Positions 1 to 9,857 are shown, counted from the first letter of the stretch. The stretch is 64,000 bases of DNA from CBDDBX01 sp965225955 (GCA_965225955.1 CBDDBX010000038.1:1-64000), one strand, 5' to 3'. Numbers and translations are program-made. Notes: generated by a model from the sequence alone, not told the origin.

Positions 1-90
1 GAGCCACACTTTATAGATGAACTTCTGCTTGATGAGCTCAGATACATCGGTCTGATAGATGAGACTGTCTGTGGTTGTTGTGCAGGATGA
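1..90 (+). CDS. C-terminal end of an unidentified protein (partial)
   Basis: Frame 1 is open from the first base to a TGA at 88-90 and encodes about 29 residues. The tail is acidic and ends in a cysteine-rich motif, C-G-C-C-A-G. Codon use matches the neighbouring genes, and the next gene follows 138 bp later on the same strand. Too little is present to name a family. The clustered terminal cysteines suggest metal or thiol chemistry, but that is a guess. Confidence 0.45.
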   Translation, partial: EPHFIDELLLDELRYIGLIDETVCGCCAG

Positions 91-228
91 TTTTTGATTA
101 AAAATTTTATCTTTTGTGAGTAAAATTTGAAATTTTGGTGTTAAAAGTTTTGATTTTCTGAAAAAATGTGGTATAAATTGCTCAATTTATCCACGGTCGA
201 TTGAACCGTAGGTTAATGGAGATTTTGA

Positions 229-1728
229 ATGAAACTGGCTTTTACATCTTTAATTAGTACCCTTGTACTCTTAGCAGGTTGTGCGGGATCTGTTTCGGTT
301 GAGAAAAAACTGAGCAGTTTTGATAAAACATCCATGCTTCTGTCATCAATTACATCTACTAAAAACCCTGATATTGCAAAATTATCTCTTTTTATGGCTA
401 AAATGCCTAAAGGGGGAGATCTGCATCATCACTATTCAGGTTCAATCTATGTCGAGACATTTCTTGAATGGATTGAAAGAAAAAACTGGAGAATTGATAC
501 TGAAACTCTGAAAGTTGTACAGGATAGCAGTATCAGCAGAAGTAAAGGTAGCAGAAAGCTGGTAACTGTTCCTCAGTTAAGAGGAGACAGAAAACTCTAC
601 AGAAGGCTTCTTTCCAGATGGTCTACAAAGGACTTCTATAATCATGTTGAAGATCAGGTGCCACCTGATACCCATTTTTTCAATACATTCAGCTATTTTG
701 GAGGTTCACCGGAGGGTTTTACTTCAGAAGGCCTGAAGAGGATAAAAGAGAGAGCTGTTAAAGAGAATGTACTCTATATTGAATCCATGTTGGGCCGTGT
801 GAGAGTAAAGAGTGATGACTATTACAAAACTGCTGAAACAGCTGCACTAAACAGGGAAATGCGCAATACAGACTCCCGGAAATCTCTGGATACTATTCTG
901 GAGAAGATAACTGAAAATTATCTGAAGAGTGACAGATTCAGAGAAAGTATCGATAACTATATAGCCTGGATAAATAGTGTTCATAAAGGAATTGATGATG
1001 AAAGCTTCACTATGAGATACCAGACCTATTGTCTCAGAATTCTGAATAACCCCCTGCAGGTCTATACAACTCTTCTGGCTGGTTATGTTGCAGCAGATAA
1101 AAGCCCTCTCATAGTCGGTGTAAATATCCTTGGTCCTGAACACTACCGTACTTCACTCAAAGATTATACTCTCCATATGAAGATGTTTGGTTACCTGAAG
1201 AGGAAATATCCGAATATAAAGAGATCTCTTCATGCCGGGGAACTTGCAACAGGAATGGTAAGACCTGAGAATCTTAATTTCCACATAAGAGAAGCTGTTG
1301 AAATTGCAGGTGCTCACCGGATTGGTCACGGAATAGATGTTCCTTATGAAAAGGGGAGCCTGGAATTATTGAAAAAGATGAAAAAGAGTTGCGCAGTTGA
1401 GATAAATCTCACCAGTAATGAGTTTATTCTTGGAATAAAGGGAAAAGCTCATCCTTATCTTATTTATGAGGCATATGGAGTACCTATGGTAATCTCCACA
1501 GATGATGCAGGGGTTTCGCGAAATACCCTTACTGGTGAATATATAAAACTGGCATCAAGATACACTCCTTCCTATAAAAAGGTTAAGGAGTATGTCTATA
1601 ACAGTATCGATTATTCATTCCTGAAAGATAAGATTAAAAAAAGACTCAGAAAATCTCTTGATAAGAAGTTTATTGATTTTGAGGATAAGATGAGTCGGTT
1701 GTACGACGTTTTTAAGAGAAGGAAATAG
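229..1728 (+). CDS. Exported adenosine deaminase-like lipoprotein
   Basis: The N-terminus has a signal peptide with lipobox L-A-G-C (Cys18), so the protein is probably lipid-anchored outside the cytoplasm. The remainder follows the metal-dependent adenosine/AMP deaminase pattern: an HxH metal motif in LHHHYSG (about residues 66-68), HAGE at 335-338 with the catalytic Glu, RIGHGI, then STDDAG with the metal-binding Asp pair near 425-426. At 499 aa it is longer than cytoplasmic adenosine deaminases (about 340 aa), as expected for secreted ADGF-like forms, which carry an N-terminal extension. The likely role is deamination of extracellular adenosine or a related nucleoside for scavenging. The substrate cannot be fixed from sequence. 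A strong hairpin follows the gene. Confidence 0.8.
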   Translation: MKLAFTSLISTLVLLAGCAGSVSVEKKLSSFDKTSMLLSSITSTKNPDIAKLSLFMAKMPKGGDLHHHYSGSIYVETFLEWIERKNWRIDTETLKVVQDSSISRSKGSRKLVTVPQLRGDRKLYRRLLSRWSTKDFYNHVEDQVPPDTHFFNTFSYFGGSPEGFTSEGLKRIKERAVKENVLYIESMLGRVRVKSDDYYKTAETAALNREMRNTDSRKSLDTILEKITENYLKSDRFRESIDNYIAWINSVHKGIDDESFTMRYQTYCLRILNNPLQVYTTLLAGYVAADKSPLIVGVNILGPEHYRTSLKDYTLHMKMFGYLKRKYPNIKRSLHAGELATGMVRPENLNFHIREAVEIAGAHRIGHGIDVPYEKGSLELLKKMKKSCAVEINLTSNEFILGIKGKAHPYLIYEAYGVPMVISTDDAGVSRNTLTGEYIKLASRYTPSYKKVKEYVYNSIDYSFLKDKIKKRLRKSLDKKFIDFEDKMSRLYDVFKRRK

Positions 1729-1749
1729 ACATTTATTGCAATTTTGTAG

Positions 1750-1776
1750 AGGCCATAGCTTCAGGCTATGGCCTTT
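1750..1776 (+). terminator. Hairpin terminator after the deaminase gene
   Basis: A perfect 10-bp stem (AGGCCATAGC at 1750-1759 with GCTATGGCCT at 1765-1774) and a 5-base loop lie 22 bp after the stop codon. The following T-run is short (TTT), so intrinsic termination may be imperfect. Confidence 0.65.
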
Positions 1777-1922
1777 AACAGCCTACCTTTATTTTAACCT
1801 CTATCAGGCCTCCGATTCCGGTATTATACAGAAAATTGAATTTTTCTGAACGTTTCTCTATTTGCAACCGTAATAGATCTATTGCTCTCTATTTCTATTA
1901 ATCACTACTTCTGGAGGTTATT

Positions 1923-4469
1923 ATGAGGAATATATCTACTCTATTTCTGCTTCTGGTTTTCTTATTTTCTGCAAATATCATGTCAATTGAGACGCCGGAA
2001 AAATTTTTCGGCTTCAAAATAGGTGCAGATAGAAAACTTGCTCACTACTCAAAAATAAAGGACTATTTTATAAAAACCGGTGAGACATCTCCTAAAGTTA
2101 AAACCGTGGTTATGGGGAAGACTACAGAGAACAGAGATATGGTAATGGCAATTATCTCTTCTGAAGAGAATATTGCATCTCTGGATAAGTACAGGGCTAT
2201 AACCAGAAAACTATCTCTGGGAGAGGCAGGGAAGGAAGAGGTGGAACAACTCGCTGCTCAGGGAAAAGCTGTTGTAATGATTACATGTAATCTCCACTCT
2301 ACTGAGATAGGCTCTTCCCAGATGGCTGTGGAAATTCTTCATAAAATGGCTGTAGATAATTCAGATCTGGTAAAGAAGATTCTGGATAAGGTTATTTTCC
2401 TTCTGGTTCCATCAGCAAATCCTGATGGTCAGGCAATGGTTGTTGAGTGGTACAGAAAGTATCTGGGAACTAAGTACGAAGGAAGCAGCATGCCCTGGCT
2501 ATACCACAGGTATTGTGGCCACGATAATAACCGGGACTGGTATAAAATTAATCTGAAGGAGACCTGGCATATAACCAGAGAGATGTACCACAACTGGTTT
2601 CCCCAGATCCATGTTGATGAACATCAGATGGGAAGCTCAGGGGACAGATTTTTTGTTCCTCCTTATGCAGATCCTCCAACTCCGGAAGTGCATCCACTTG
2701 TATGGAGATCAATAAATCTGATCGGTTCCAGAATATCACTGGACCTGGAGAAGAGGGACTATAGAGGTGTAGCTGCAAGAGGCTATTTTCAGGGTTGGTG
2801 GATAGGTGCTATGGATGATACAGCATGGTTCCACAATATTCCAGGTATACTTTTTGAAGCAGCTTCTGTAAACATTGCCACACCGGTATTTGTTGAATCT
2901 GAAGAGGTAAGGAGTGGCGAGTCCAGATATAACGATAAGAGGATGTTCAGTCCAAGTCCATGGAAAGGTGGCTGGTGGAAACTGAGAGATATAATTGATT
3001 ACGATATCCATGCTACTCTTGCAGTTTTGAAGCATGCTGCGGATAATTCTGAAGAGTATCTTATGAACTCATGGAAAATGGCAGAAGATAGTATCAGAGC
3101 AGGAAAGGAAGAAAAACCTTTTGCTTATATTATTCCTGCGAATCAGAAGGATTCGGTAACAGCAGATCGTTATATAAAAACTCTTTTGAAATCAAATATT
3201 AAAATCCATAAACTCAAATCTCCACTAAAAACTGGAAACTACTACTTTGAGAAAGGTTCATATATAGTGCCTCTTGCACAGGCATACAGAGCTTTTGTTA
3301 AGAGTATTATGGGAATTCAGCACTATCCCGATATGAGAAAAAGAGCCGGAGATTCTCCAACAAGACCTTATGATGGTGCAGGCTGGACTCTCCATTATGG
3401 AATGGGAGTAAAAGCTGTAAAAATAGATGATCCCTTTAATGCAGATATGGTTGAAGTAAAATTCGGCGATATGTTACCTGTAAAACTACAAAATAAGAGT
3501 GGCAGGTATCTGATTTTCAAACCTGAACATAACAGCTCTTTTATGGCAGCAATGTACCTGCTTGGAAAAGGAGTAACAGTGTGGCGGAATTACGATGTCC
3601 CGGAGCTTCAGAAAGGAGCTTTTATCGTTGAGAGAGCTGAAGCCTGGACATTTCTTGAAAAACTAAATAGAAATCGGTCTGTTATCGCAGATTACAGAGA
3701 TGAAATAGATACAGAGAAACTTAAGAAGCTTAAAAACTTCAGAGTAGGACTTTTTCAGGCCTGGGGAAGAAATATGAAAACCGGGTGGACAAGATATGTT
3801 TTTGATGAGTTCAAAGTAAACTATAAAATTGTGCGGCCTGCAGATATTCTTAAGAAAGGATTTGCTAAAGAGTTTGATGTTCTTGTATTTGTGAATGACA
3901 GTAAAAAAACGATAAGTTCAGGGAAGCCCTCATCTTCCTATTCACGATACTATACTCCACTGCCCCCGGAATATAAGAATGGTATAGGTAAAAAGGGACT
4001 GGAGGTACTTAAGAGATTCCTGAAGAGTGGGAAGACTCTTGTATTTTCAGGGAGATCCTGGGAGTATGCTTCAGAATCCTTTAAGTTGAGAGTGAATAAT
4101 CCATTAAAGAAATCCGGGAAATTTTCATGTCCCGGTTCCTATCTGAAAGTTAAAATCAAAGAGTCAGAGTTGACCTGGGGTATGGATGAAGAGGCTGCTG
4201 TATACTTTTCCAGAGCTCCTGTATTCTCTACATCTGTTCCAGCTGCCGGAGAGATGAGACACACTCCTGTGGTAATGGGAATGAGAGATTTTCTAATGTC
4301 TGGTTATCTTGAAGGAGAAGAGGAACTGAGAAGAAGAGCTTTGGTTGTGGATTACAGGAAAAAGAGGGGGCGGATAGTTCTTCTGGGACCTGATTTTCTG
4401 CATCGTGCCCAGACTGAGGGTACATACAGAATAGTGTTCAATTCTCTCTTTACAGCTGCAGTAAAATAG
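1923..4469 (+). CDS. Secreted M14-family zinc carboxypeptidase
   Basis: A hydrophobic signal peptide (about residues 1-22) is followed by a peptidase M14 domain. The first zinc motif is HSTE (His125, Glu128) after ITCNL. Then come PSANPDGQ, the HDNNRDW segment and a His-rich segment HVDEH (230-234) that probably supplies the third zinc ligand. FEAAS near 310 fits the catalytic Glu region. The 848-aa length and the long C-terminal half match the large exported M14 proteins of Acidobacteriota and Bacteroidota. The C-terminal 300 residues contain a segment that looks glutamine-amidotransferase-like but lacks a clear active site. Probable role: C-terminal trimming of extracellular peptides. It converges on the histidine kinase gene with only 6 bp between stop codons. 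Confidence 0.85.
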   Translation: MRNISTLFLLLVFLFSANIMSIETPEKFFGFKIGADRKLAHYSKIKDYFIKTGETSPKVKTVVMGKTTENRDMVMAIISSEENIASLDKYRAITRKLSLGEAGKEEVEQLAAQGKAVVMITCNLHSTEIGSSQMAVEILHKMAVDNSDLVKKILDKVIFLLVPSANPDGQAMVVEWYRKYLGTKYEGSSMPWLYHRYCGHDNNRDWYKINLKETWHITREMYHNWFPQIHVDEHQMGSSGDRFFVPPYADPPTPEVHPLVWRSINLIGSRISLDLEKRDYRGVAARGYFQGWWIGAMDDTAWFHNIPGILFEAASVNIATPVFVESEEVRSGESRYNDKRMFSPSPWKGGWWKLRDIIDYDIHATLAVLKHAADNSEEYLMNSWKMAEDSIRAGKEEKPFAYIIPANQKDSVTADRYIKTLLKSNIKIHKLKSPLKTGNYYFEKGSYIVPLAQAYRAFVKSIMGIQHYPDMRKRAGDSPTRPYDGAGWTLHYGMGVKAVKIDDPFNADMVEVKFGDMLPVKLQNKSGRYLIFKPEHNSSFMAAMYLLGKGVTVWRNYDVPELQKGAFIVERAEAWTFLEKLNRNRSVIADYRDEIDTEKLKKLKNFRVGLFQAWGRNMKTGWTRYVFDEFKVNYKIVRPADILKKGFAKEFDVLVFVNDSKKTISSGKPSSSYSRYYTPLPPEYKNGIGKKGLEVLKRFLKSGKTLVFSGRSWEYASESFKLRVNNPLKKSGKFSCPGSYLKVKIKESELTWGMDEEAAVYFSRAPVFSTSVPAAGEMRHTPVVMGMRDFLMSGYLEGEEELRRRALVVDYRKKRGRIVLLGPDFLHRAQTEGTYRIVFNSLFTAAVK

Positions 4470-4475
4470 TGATTC

Positions 4476-6434
4476 TTACTGCTTGTCCAGAGCTTTTCTA
4501 ACTGACCAGGCCAGCTCTTCCATAATAATTGGTTTACTTATAATTTCTGAGATATTGCTTTCCTCAAGATCCTGGTTAATCAGGTGTTTACCAAAACCAG
4601 TCATAATAATAACCGGGAAATCACTTCTCAGGGTACTCATCTTTATTGCCAGATCCAGTCCCGTGCAGTTGGGCATTGTAAGATCTGAAATAAGAAGATC
4701 GAAATCTGAAGGTGAGTCTTCAAAGGCTTTCATCGCTTCCAGAGGGTCAGAAAAGTTTGTAACAGAGTAGCCGTAATTAGTAAGCATCATCTTAACAATT
4801 GTACCAATCTGAACCTCATCGTCCACAACCATGATTCTCTCATTTCCACCGGTTATAGGCTCCCGTTTCTCATTTTTCTTCTCTTTACCATTCTCTATAA
4901 TAGGGAAGTAGATGTTAAAAACAGTACCATTACCCGGCTCACTGTATACCTGAATATCTCCATTGTGGTTTCTTATTATCCCATGAACCACTGATAACCC
5001 GAGGCCTGTGCCTTTGTCTACAGGTTTTGTGGAGAAAAATGGTTCAAATATACGATCTATAGTATGGCTATTAATTCCGGGGCCATTATCTATTACAGAC
5101 AATTTGGCGTGTTTGCCGGGCTGTAGATTCGGGTAGAGATTATTCATTCCCGGATCTATTAAAATACAATCGAGTTCAAGAGTGAGCTCCCCACCGGTTT
5201 TAGCCATAGCCTGCCAGGCATTTGTACACAGGTTTATTATAACCTGATGGATCTGGGCAGGATCAGCATGGATAAGAGGGCAGTACTGATCAATATTCTG
5301 TTTAATTGCAATAGTGGAAGGGATTGTAGGACGCAGAAGTTTGAGGGACTCTTTTATAAGAGACTGAAGGCTGACAGGTTGTCTCTCTTTATTTGTGATT
5401 TTACTGAAAAGCAGTATCTGCTCTATAAGATTCTGAGCTCTCTGTGCTGCAGTCTGAACATGTATCAGATCTTTGTATACAGGATCCTGCTCATTCAGGT
5501 TGTGAAGAGCCATATCAGTATATCCCATAATTGGAGTAAGAATATTATTGAAATCGTGAGCAATTCCACCTGCCATTGTTCCTATAGTTTCAAGTTTCTG
5601 AGCTCTCTGAAGTTTATTTTCAAGCTTTTTTCGTTCCTGTTCAGCCAGCCTGCTGGCAGTTACATCGTTGCCTATACAGAGTAAACCTCTTATATTATCT
5701 GTGTCTTCTTTTATTATTGAGTTACTCCAGCTGATTATTCTCTCACTTCCGCCTTTAATCAGAATTGCATTTTCGTATTGCGAAGCATCAGGCATACCTT
5801 TCAGAGCTTCCGCAAATACACAGGGAATTTTTTCTCTGTCAGAAGGTGGAATAAAAATATCGAACCAGTTTTTCCCAATAACCTCTTCTTTTTTATAACC
5901 TGTCATCTCCTCTGCATACTTATTGAAAGTGGTAATAACTGCTTTTGTATCGAGGGTAACAATAATAATGTTGGCTGTTTCCAGAAGGTTTTCTGCAAAC
6001 TCCTTTGACCTCCTGAGTTCCACATCCATTTTTCTCTGTTCAGTTACATCGATAAATGTTGTTAAGGTACCAGGTTTGCCTTTATAGAATATAAAACTGG
6101 AAAATGTCTGAAGCCATTTTATACTCTTATCTTTGCAGATTATGCGATACTCTTCGCTTGTCTTCTTCTTCTCTCCTGCTACATGTTTGTGGAAGTTGCT
6201 GTAAAGTCTCTCCCGGTCTTCAGGGTGAATGATGTCAAGGATCTCCTCCTGACTCATCTCTATGAGTTCCCCTTTCTCGAAGCCTGTAAGGTGTCTCATT
6301 GATGTATTTACATAGCTTAATTTGAGAGGGTGGGGGTGAGCAATAACAACCCCCTGCATAGAACCTTCTGCAAGGGTATTGTACAATTCGTCGCTATTTG
6401 TTGATGACATACTTATATTCTCATTTCCGCTCAT
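4476..6434 (-). CDS. Soluble PAS-PAS hybrid sensor histidine kinase
   Basis: Two PAS domains (about residues 15-135 and 145-265) lead into a HisKA domain with phospho-acceptor His293 in GGIAHDFNN. A HATPase domain follows (N-box NLCTNAWQAM, G-box GTGLGLSVVHG), and then a C-terminal receiver domain with acidic residues in MVVDDE and the phospho-Asp in SDLTMP. There is no signal peptide or membrane segment, so it senses a cytoplasmic signal. The HDFNN motif is typical of kinases whose receiver is fused and whose partner gene is elsewhere. No response regulator lies next to it. Upstream, divergent DNA carries the zinc-ribbon remnant. Confidence 0.92.
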   Translation of the reverse strand: MSGNENISMSSTNSDELYNTLAEGSMQGVVIAHPHPLKLSYVNTSMRHLTGFEKGELIEMSQEEILDIIHPEDRERLYSNFHKHVAGEKKKTSEEYRIICKDKSIKWLQTFSSFIFYKGKPGTLTTFIDVTEQRKMDVELRRSKEFAENLLETANIIIVTLDTKAVITTFNKYAEEMTGYKKEEVIGKNWFDIFIPPSDREKIPCVFAEALKGMPDASQYENAILIKGGSERIISWSNSIIKEDTDNIRGLLCIGNDVTASRLAEQERKKLENKLQRAQKLETIGTMAGGIAHDFNNILTPIMGYTDMALHNLNEQDPVYKDLIHVQTAAQRAQNLIEQILLFSKITNKERQPVSLQSLIKESLKLLRPTIPSTIAIKQNIDQYCPLIHADPAQIHQVIINLCTNAWQAMAKTGGELTLELDCILIDPGMNNLYPNLQPGKHAKLSVIDNGPGINSHTIDRIFEPFFSTKPVDKGTGLGLSVVHGIIRNHNGDIQVYSEPGNGTVFNIYFPIIENGKEKKNEKREPITGGNERIMVVDDEVQIGTIVKMMLTNYGYSVTNFSDPLEAMKAFEDSPSDFDLLISDLTMPNCTGLDLAIKMSTLRSDFPVIIMTGFGKHLINQDLEESNISEIISKPIIMEELAWSVRKALDKQ

Positions 6435-6587
6435 TTTGCTCTGTCTAAATAGTATATTAGTATTACTTTATAAATGTTCACACTCTGTTACATAAAAAAT
6501 GATAAATCCTGATTATTTATATGGTGCAAACTCTTTTAGCTTTGTGGTATGGTTACTGCAGTAAAGTTCAATTCGGGAGATGAGACT

Positions 6588-6685
6588 ATGATGAAATCAA
6601 ACTGCCCTCATGTGCAGGTCCAATAGAGTACGATGAGAAGTATACACAGCTGATCTCCTGCGAGTACTGTAATTTCTCTATTTAA
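6588..6685 (+). pseudogene. Small zinc-ribbon protein gene, broken by one missing base
   Basis: An ATG at 6588 sits 7 bases after a GGGAGA ribosome site. The frame reads MMKSNCPH and then hits a stop. Shifting frame by one base after the CCT CAT codons gives CAGPIEYDEKYTQLISCEYC and then NFSI before TAA at 6683-6685. The joined product has the CPxC ... CxYC spacing of a zinc ribbon of about 32 residues. A single missing T near 6610 explains the break. The reading is short, so decay, an assembly error or chance remain possible, but two CxxC-type knuckles with a good ribosome site are unlikely by chance. Confidence 0.45.
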
Positions 6686-6719
6686 AGCTGCACATGTCTT
6701 TAATTAAACAGATTTGTTA

Positions 6720-8109
6720 TCAGACAACAGGTGAGAACACCGGGGGTTTCTCATTAATAAGAGATCTTATTCTGCGTAAACCCTCTTCCATATCTTTTAT
6801 GTCTTCTGTTGCTCCATGACATATTCTTACTGCATGAGGAGCGTTTTTTTCATTAATAGCAAAGAGTTCAGCAGGACTCAGGGAAACACCTCTCTTATGG
6901 GCTTCATTGCAGAACTGCATCTGGGTCCACTCACCGGGAAGTTTTATGAAGAAGAAGTTACTGTGGGGATGAATTGTGGGATTATATTCCCGGAAATACC
7001 TCTCAGCCAGATGGTTTCTTTTTGCAGCATCTTTTCTTTTAAGTTTAACTATTTTTTCTATAACACCCTTTGCCTGGAGAATGGACAGCATCTCAAATGT
7101 TATGGGAGAAACATTCCAGACCAGAGCCTGAAGGGTCTGCAGAATCAAAGTGTGACTCTTTGCAGGAACTTTCAGGTAGCCGACTCTCATTCCGCCGGAG
7201 ACAATTTTGGAGAGAGAGGAAATGGTGTATGTATTCCCGGGTGAAAGAGTGGCAAACATTGAGGGTGGGTTCTCTACAAGGCCTCTGTGAATATCATCTT
7301 CAACAATAGAAAAGTTATATCTTTCTGCAAGTTCAGCTATTTTTTTCTCTTCTTTCCAGAGAGAGAATGGTGTTTGTGGGATTCTGAAGAGTAGGAATTG
7401 TGTAGAGAGCTTTTATTTTACGTTTTTTACATGCAGATTCCACAGCTTCGGGAATTAATCCGTTTTCATCAGTTGGAAGTCCCAGGAGTTTAAGTTTACG
7501 GACATCCGCAACAGCTTTGATTCCCGGATAGCTCATATTCTCGGCAAGTATCGTATCTCCAGGGTCAGAAATAGCTGAAAAAACGACGTTCAGTCCGTGC
7601 TGGGCACCTGCAATCATTATAATAGAGTCAGCTGAAGTATCCACTCCAAGAAATTTGAACCATTCAACCCCTGTTTCTCTGTGTCTGTATAGCCCCTGAG
7701 GGGATTGGTAGCTGAATATTTCATCAATTCCAGCCCTCTTTTTCATCTCATCAAAGAGAGATAAAAATTCATCCTTACAGAACAGAGGCGGGTAGTTGAT
7801 ACTGAAATCAACAAATGTTGATGGAATATCTGTTAGAGAAAACAGAGAGACTTTACCGCCTTTTGATTGACCTGCAATTGTACCTCTTCTGCCATTGCCA
7901 TGTACCAGACCTCTCTGTTCCAGTTCTGAATAGGCTTTTGTAACGGTTCCTATAGCCACTCCCAGATCCATAGCCAGTTTTCTGTGAGTAGGAAGCTTTT
8001 CTCCCTCTTCTATGCAGTGACTTTCAATAGCTTCAGCCATTGCTCTGGCGATTTCCAGATAGAGAGGCTCTTTAGTCCAGTCGATATTTTTTGTCCAGTC
8101 TATTGTCAT
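6720..8109 (-). pseudogene. MocR/GntR-type PLP regulator, frameshifted in an A7 run
   Basis: The N-terminal part (7333-8109) has a GntR winged-helix domain (residues about 15-80, LPTHRKLAMDLGVAIGTVTKAYSELE) and the start of a class I aminotransferase domain. It ends prematurely at ERREKNS. The C-terminal part (from 7259 down to 6720) starts inside the same domain and holds the PLP lysine in SSLSKIVSGGMRVGY. Removing one A from the run of seven (T7 at 7340-7346 on the + strand) joins them through EKIAELAERYNFSIVEDDIHRG, giving an intact regulator of about 461 aa. MocR proteins usually control the divergent PLP-enzyme gene, here the decarboxylase. If the indel is real, the regulator is inactive or made only by slippage. 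Confidence 0.85.
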
Positions 8110-8110
8110 A

Positions 8111-8146
8111 GTAACAAATTTTAGGTTGAATCTGTGACAAAGTCAA
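8111..8146 (-). promoter_or_regulatory. mocR promoter with little or no leader
   Basis: On the minus strand TTGACT (8146-8141), a 17-base spacer and TAAAAT (8123-8118) form a good sigma-70-type promoter. The expected start of transcription falls within a few bases of the ATG at 8109, and no ribosome site is present, so the mRNA is probably leaderless. Confidence 0.55.
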
Positions 8147-8205
8147 GTTTAAAATGTTTTTGTATCAAATGTATTGCTTTGTGTTTGCATTTGTGTGTGA
8201 CAAAA
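8133..8205. promoter_or_regulatory. Direct-repeat operator, probably for the MocR regulator
   Basis: TGTGACAAAG (8133-8142) and TGTGACAAAA (8196-8205) are direct repeats exactly 63 bp apart, about six helical turns. A weaker TAACAAAT lies at 8112-8119. The first repeat overlaps the -35 region and spacer of the mocR promoter, and the second abuts the ribosome site of the decarboxylase. Spaced direct repeats are the usual MocR binding pattern. Confidence 0.5.
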
Positions 8206-8214
8206 GGAGGAGAT

Positions 8215-9687
8215 ATGAAAAATTGTGATTTATCCATAGAGGAGACTCTGGATTCTGAAGACTGGGAGAAATATAAGACTCTGGGAAGCCGGATGGTTAA
8301 AGACATGGTGGGTAATCTTGAGACTTTAAGAGAGAAACCGGTATGGAAAAGTGTTCCTGAAGAGGTAAAAACTTTTTTAAATCAGCCAGTTCCTGCAAAA
8401 GGCACAGATTTAGAGAAGATATATGGTGAGTTCAGAGAATTCATTATGCCCTATGTAAAAGGCAATATTCATCCACGTTTCTGGGGTTGGGTTGAAGGTA
8501 GTGGTACTGTAACCGGAATGCTGGCAGAGTTACTGACTGCAGGAATGAACTCCAATCTGGCTATAGGAAATCACGGGGCTGTATATGTTGAAGAACAGGC
8601 AATAAACTGGTGCAAAGAGATCGTTGATTATCCTTCTGACTCTGAAGGACTTCTGGTAACCGGAGGTTCCATGGCTAATCTTATTGGAATAACAGTTGCC
8701 AGAAACAGCAGGTTTCCCGGGGATTTCAGAAAAACCGGATTAACAGGTATCAATGGGAGAATGACTGTTTACTGCTCATCAGAAACTCACAATTCGGTTC
8801 AGAAAGCAGTGGAGATGCTGGGGATGGGTAGTGATTCTCTAAGATATGTGCCTGTTGGCAGGGATTTCAGAATTGATACAGATATTCTTGAAAAGATGAT
8901 AGATGAAGATATAAAAAAAGGAGAAATTCCTTTCTGTGTAATAGGTAATGCAGGAACTGTGAATACAGGGGCTTTTGACCCTTTGAATGATCTTGGCGAA
9001 ATATGCCGGAAGCGTAACCTGTGGTTTCATGTAGACGGAGCTTTTGGGGCCCTGATAAATCTTGTGCCTGATATGAGATATCTTGTTGAGGGGATGAATT
9101 GTGCAGACTCTGTAGCTTTTGATCTCCATAAGTGGATGCACATGCCTTACGATGTCGGCTGTATTCTTGTAAAAGAGAGGGAAAAAGTAGAGGATACTTT
9201 TGCTATGGAAGCTTCATATCTTTCTTATCATGAGCGAGGCTTGGCATCCGGTGTCAGAGCTCTTAAAGACAGAGGCCCTGAGCTATCAAGAGGTATGAGG
9301 GGATTAAAACTCTGGATGACAATAAAAGAGCATGGAATTGATAAATTCTCACGACTTACTGAGCAGAATGTGAAGCAGGCAAAGTATCTTGGGGAGCTGG
9401 TCAGTAGTTGTGGGGAGCTTGAATTATCAACTCCTGTAACTTCCAATATAACCTGTTTCAGATATCTGGCTGGAAGTCGTGATCAGGAATTTAATAACAG
9501 GCTTAATAAAGAGATCCTTATGACTCTTCATGAAGAGGGAATTGCTGTGCCTACATACACAATCCTCGATGGCTGCTATGTTATAAGAGTTGCAATAACA
9601 AATCACAGAAGCAGGAAAGAGGATTTTGAGGAACTAGTAAAAGAGGTAAAGAGAATTGGAAAAGATTTGTTAATAAAGCTTTCCTGA
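8215..9687 (+). CDS. PLP-dependent group II amino acid decarboxylase
   Basis: The protein has the group II pyridoxal decarboxylase layout. A substrate loop region NIHPRFWGWVEGSGT lies near the N-terminus, followed by TGGSMANL, HVDGAFGAL (the Asp that contacts the PLP ring) and DLHKW with the Schiff-base lysine at about residue 306. It resembles aromatic-L-amino-acid decarboxylases; the substrate is not determined. The start was moved to ATG 8215, which follows an ideal AAGGAGG site; an upstream GTG at 8134 in the same frame would add 27 unlikely, Cys-rich residues and lies inside the operator region. Divergent from the MocR gene, which probably controls it. Length 490 aa is normal for the family. 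Confidence 0.88.
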   Translation: MKNCDLSIEETLDSEDWEKYKTLGSRMVKDMVGNLETLREKPVWKSVPEEVKTFLNQPVPAKGTDLEKIYGEFREFIMPYVKGNIHPRFWGWVEGSGTVTGMLAELLTAGMNSNLAIGNHGAVYVEEQAINWCKEIVDYPSDSEGLLVTGGSMANLIGITVARNSRFPGDFRKTGLTGINGRMTVYCSSETHNSVQKAVEMLGMGSDSLRYVPVGRDFRIDTDILEKMIDEDIKKGEIPFCVIGNAGTVNTGAFDPLNDLGEICRKRNLWFHVDGAFGALINLVPDMRYLVEGMNCADSVAFDLHKWMHMPYDVGCILVKEREKVEDTFAMEASYLSYHERGLASGVRALKDRGPELSRGMRGLKLWMTIKEHGIDKFSRLTEQNVKQAKYLGELVSSCGELELSTPVTSNITCFRYLAGSRDQEFNNRLNKEILMTLHEEGIAVPTYTILDGCYVIRVAITNHRSRKEDFEELVKEVKRIGKDLLIKLS

Positions 9688-9700
9688 ATTTTCAATAAAG

Positions 9701-9725
9701 TGGCAGCTCTCAGGAGTTGCCATTT
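9701..9725 (+). terminator. Hairpin terminator after the decarboxylase gene
   Basis: Nine-base stem TGGCAGCTC / GAGTTGCCA with one G-T pair and a 4-base loop, then TTT, 13 bp after the stop codon. Confidence 0.55.
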
Positions 9726-9857
9726 GAGTAATAAAATGAAGAGATGTGGCTTTTTGAATAGTTTGTGTAAATGTTTGAAACTCTTTTGAAGAAATATGCG
9801 TTCATAAGAGGATTATGCCTCTGATATGAATTCACGCATAAGTCCAAAGGAGGATAC

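Noticed and set aside
5247..5684. 145-aa open frame on the + strand inside the histidine kinase gene
   Set aside because: Antisense shadow; the kinase gene spans the whole region with complete domains.
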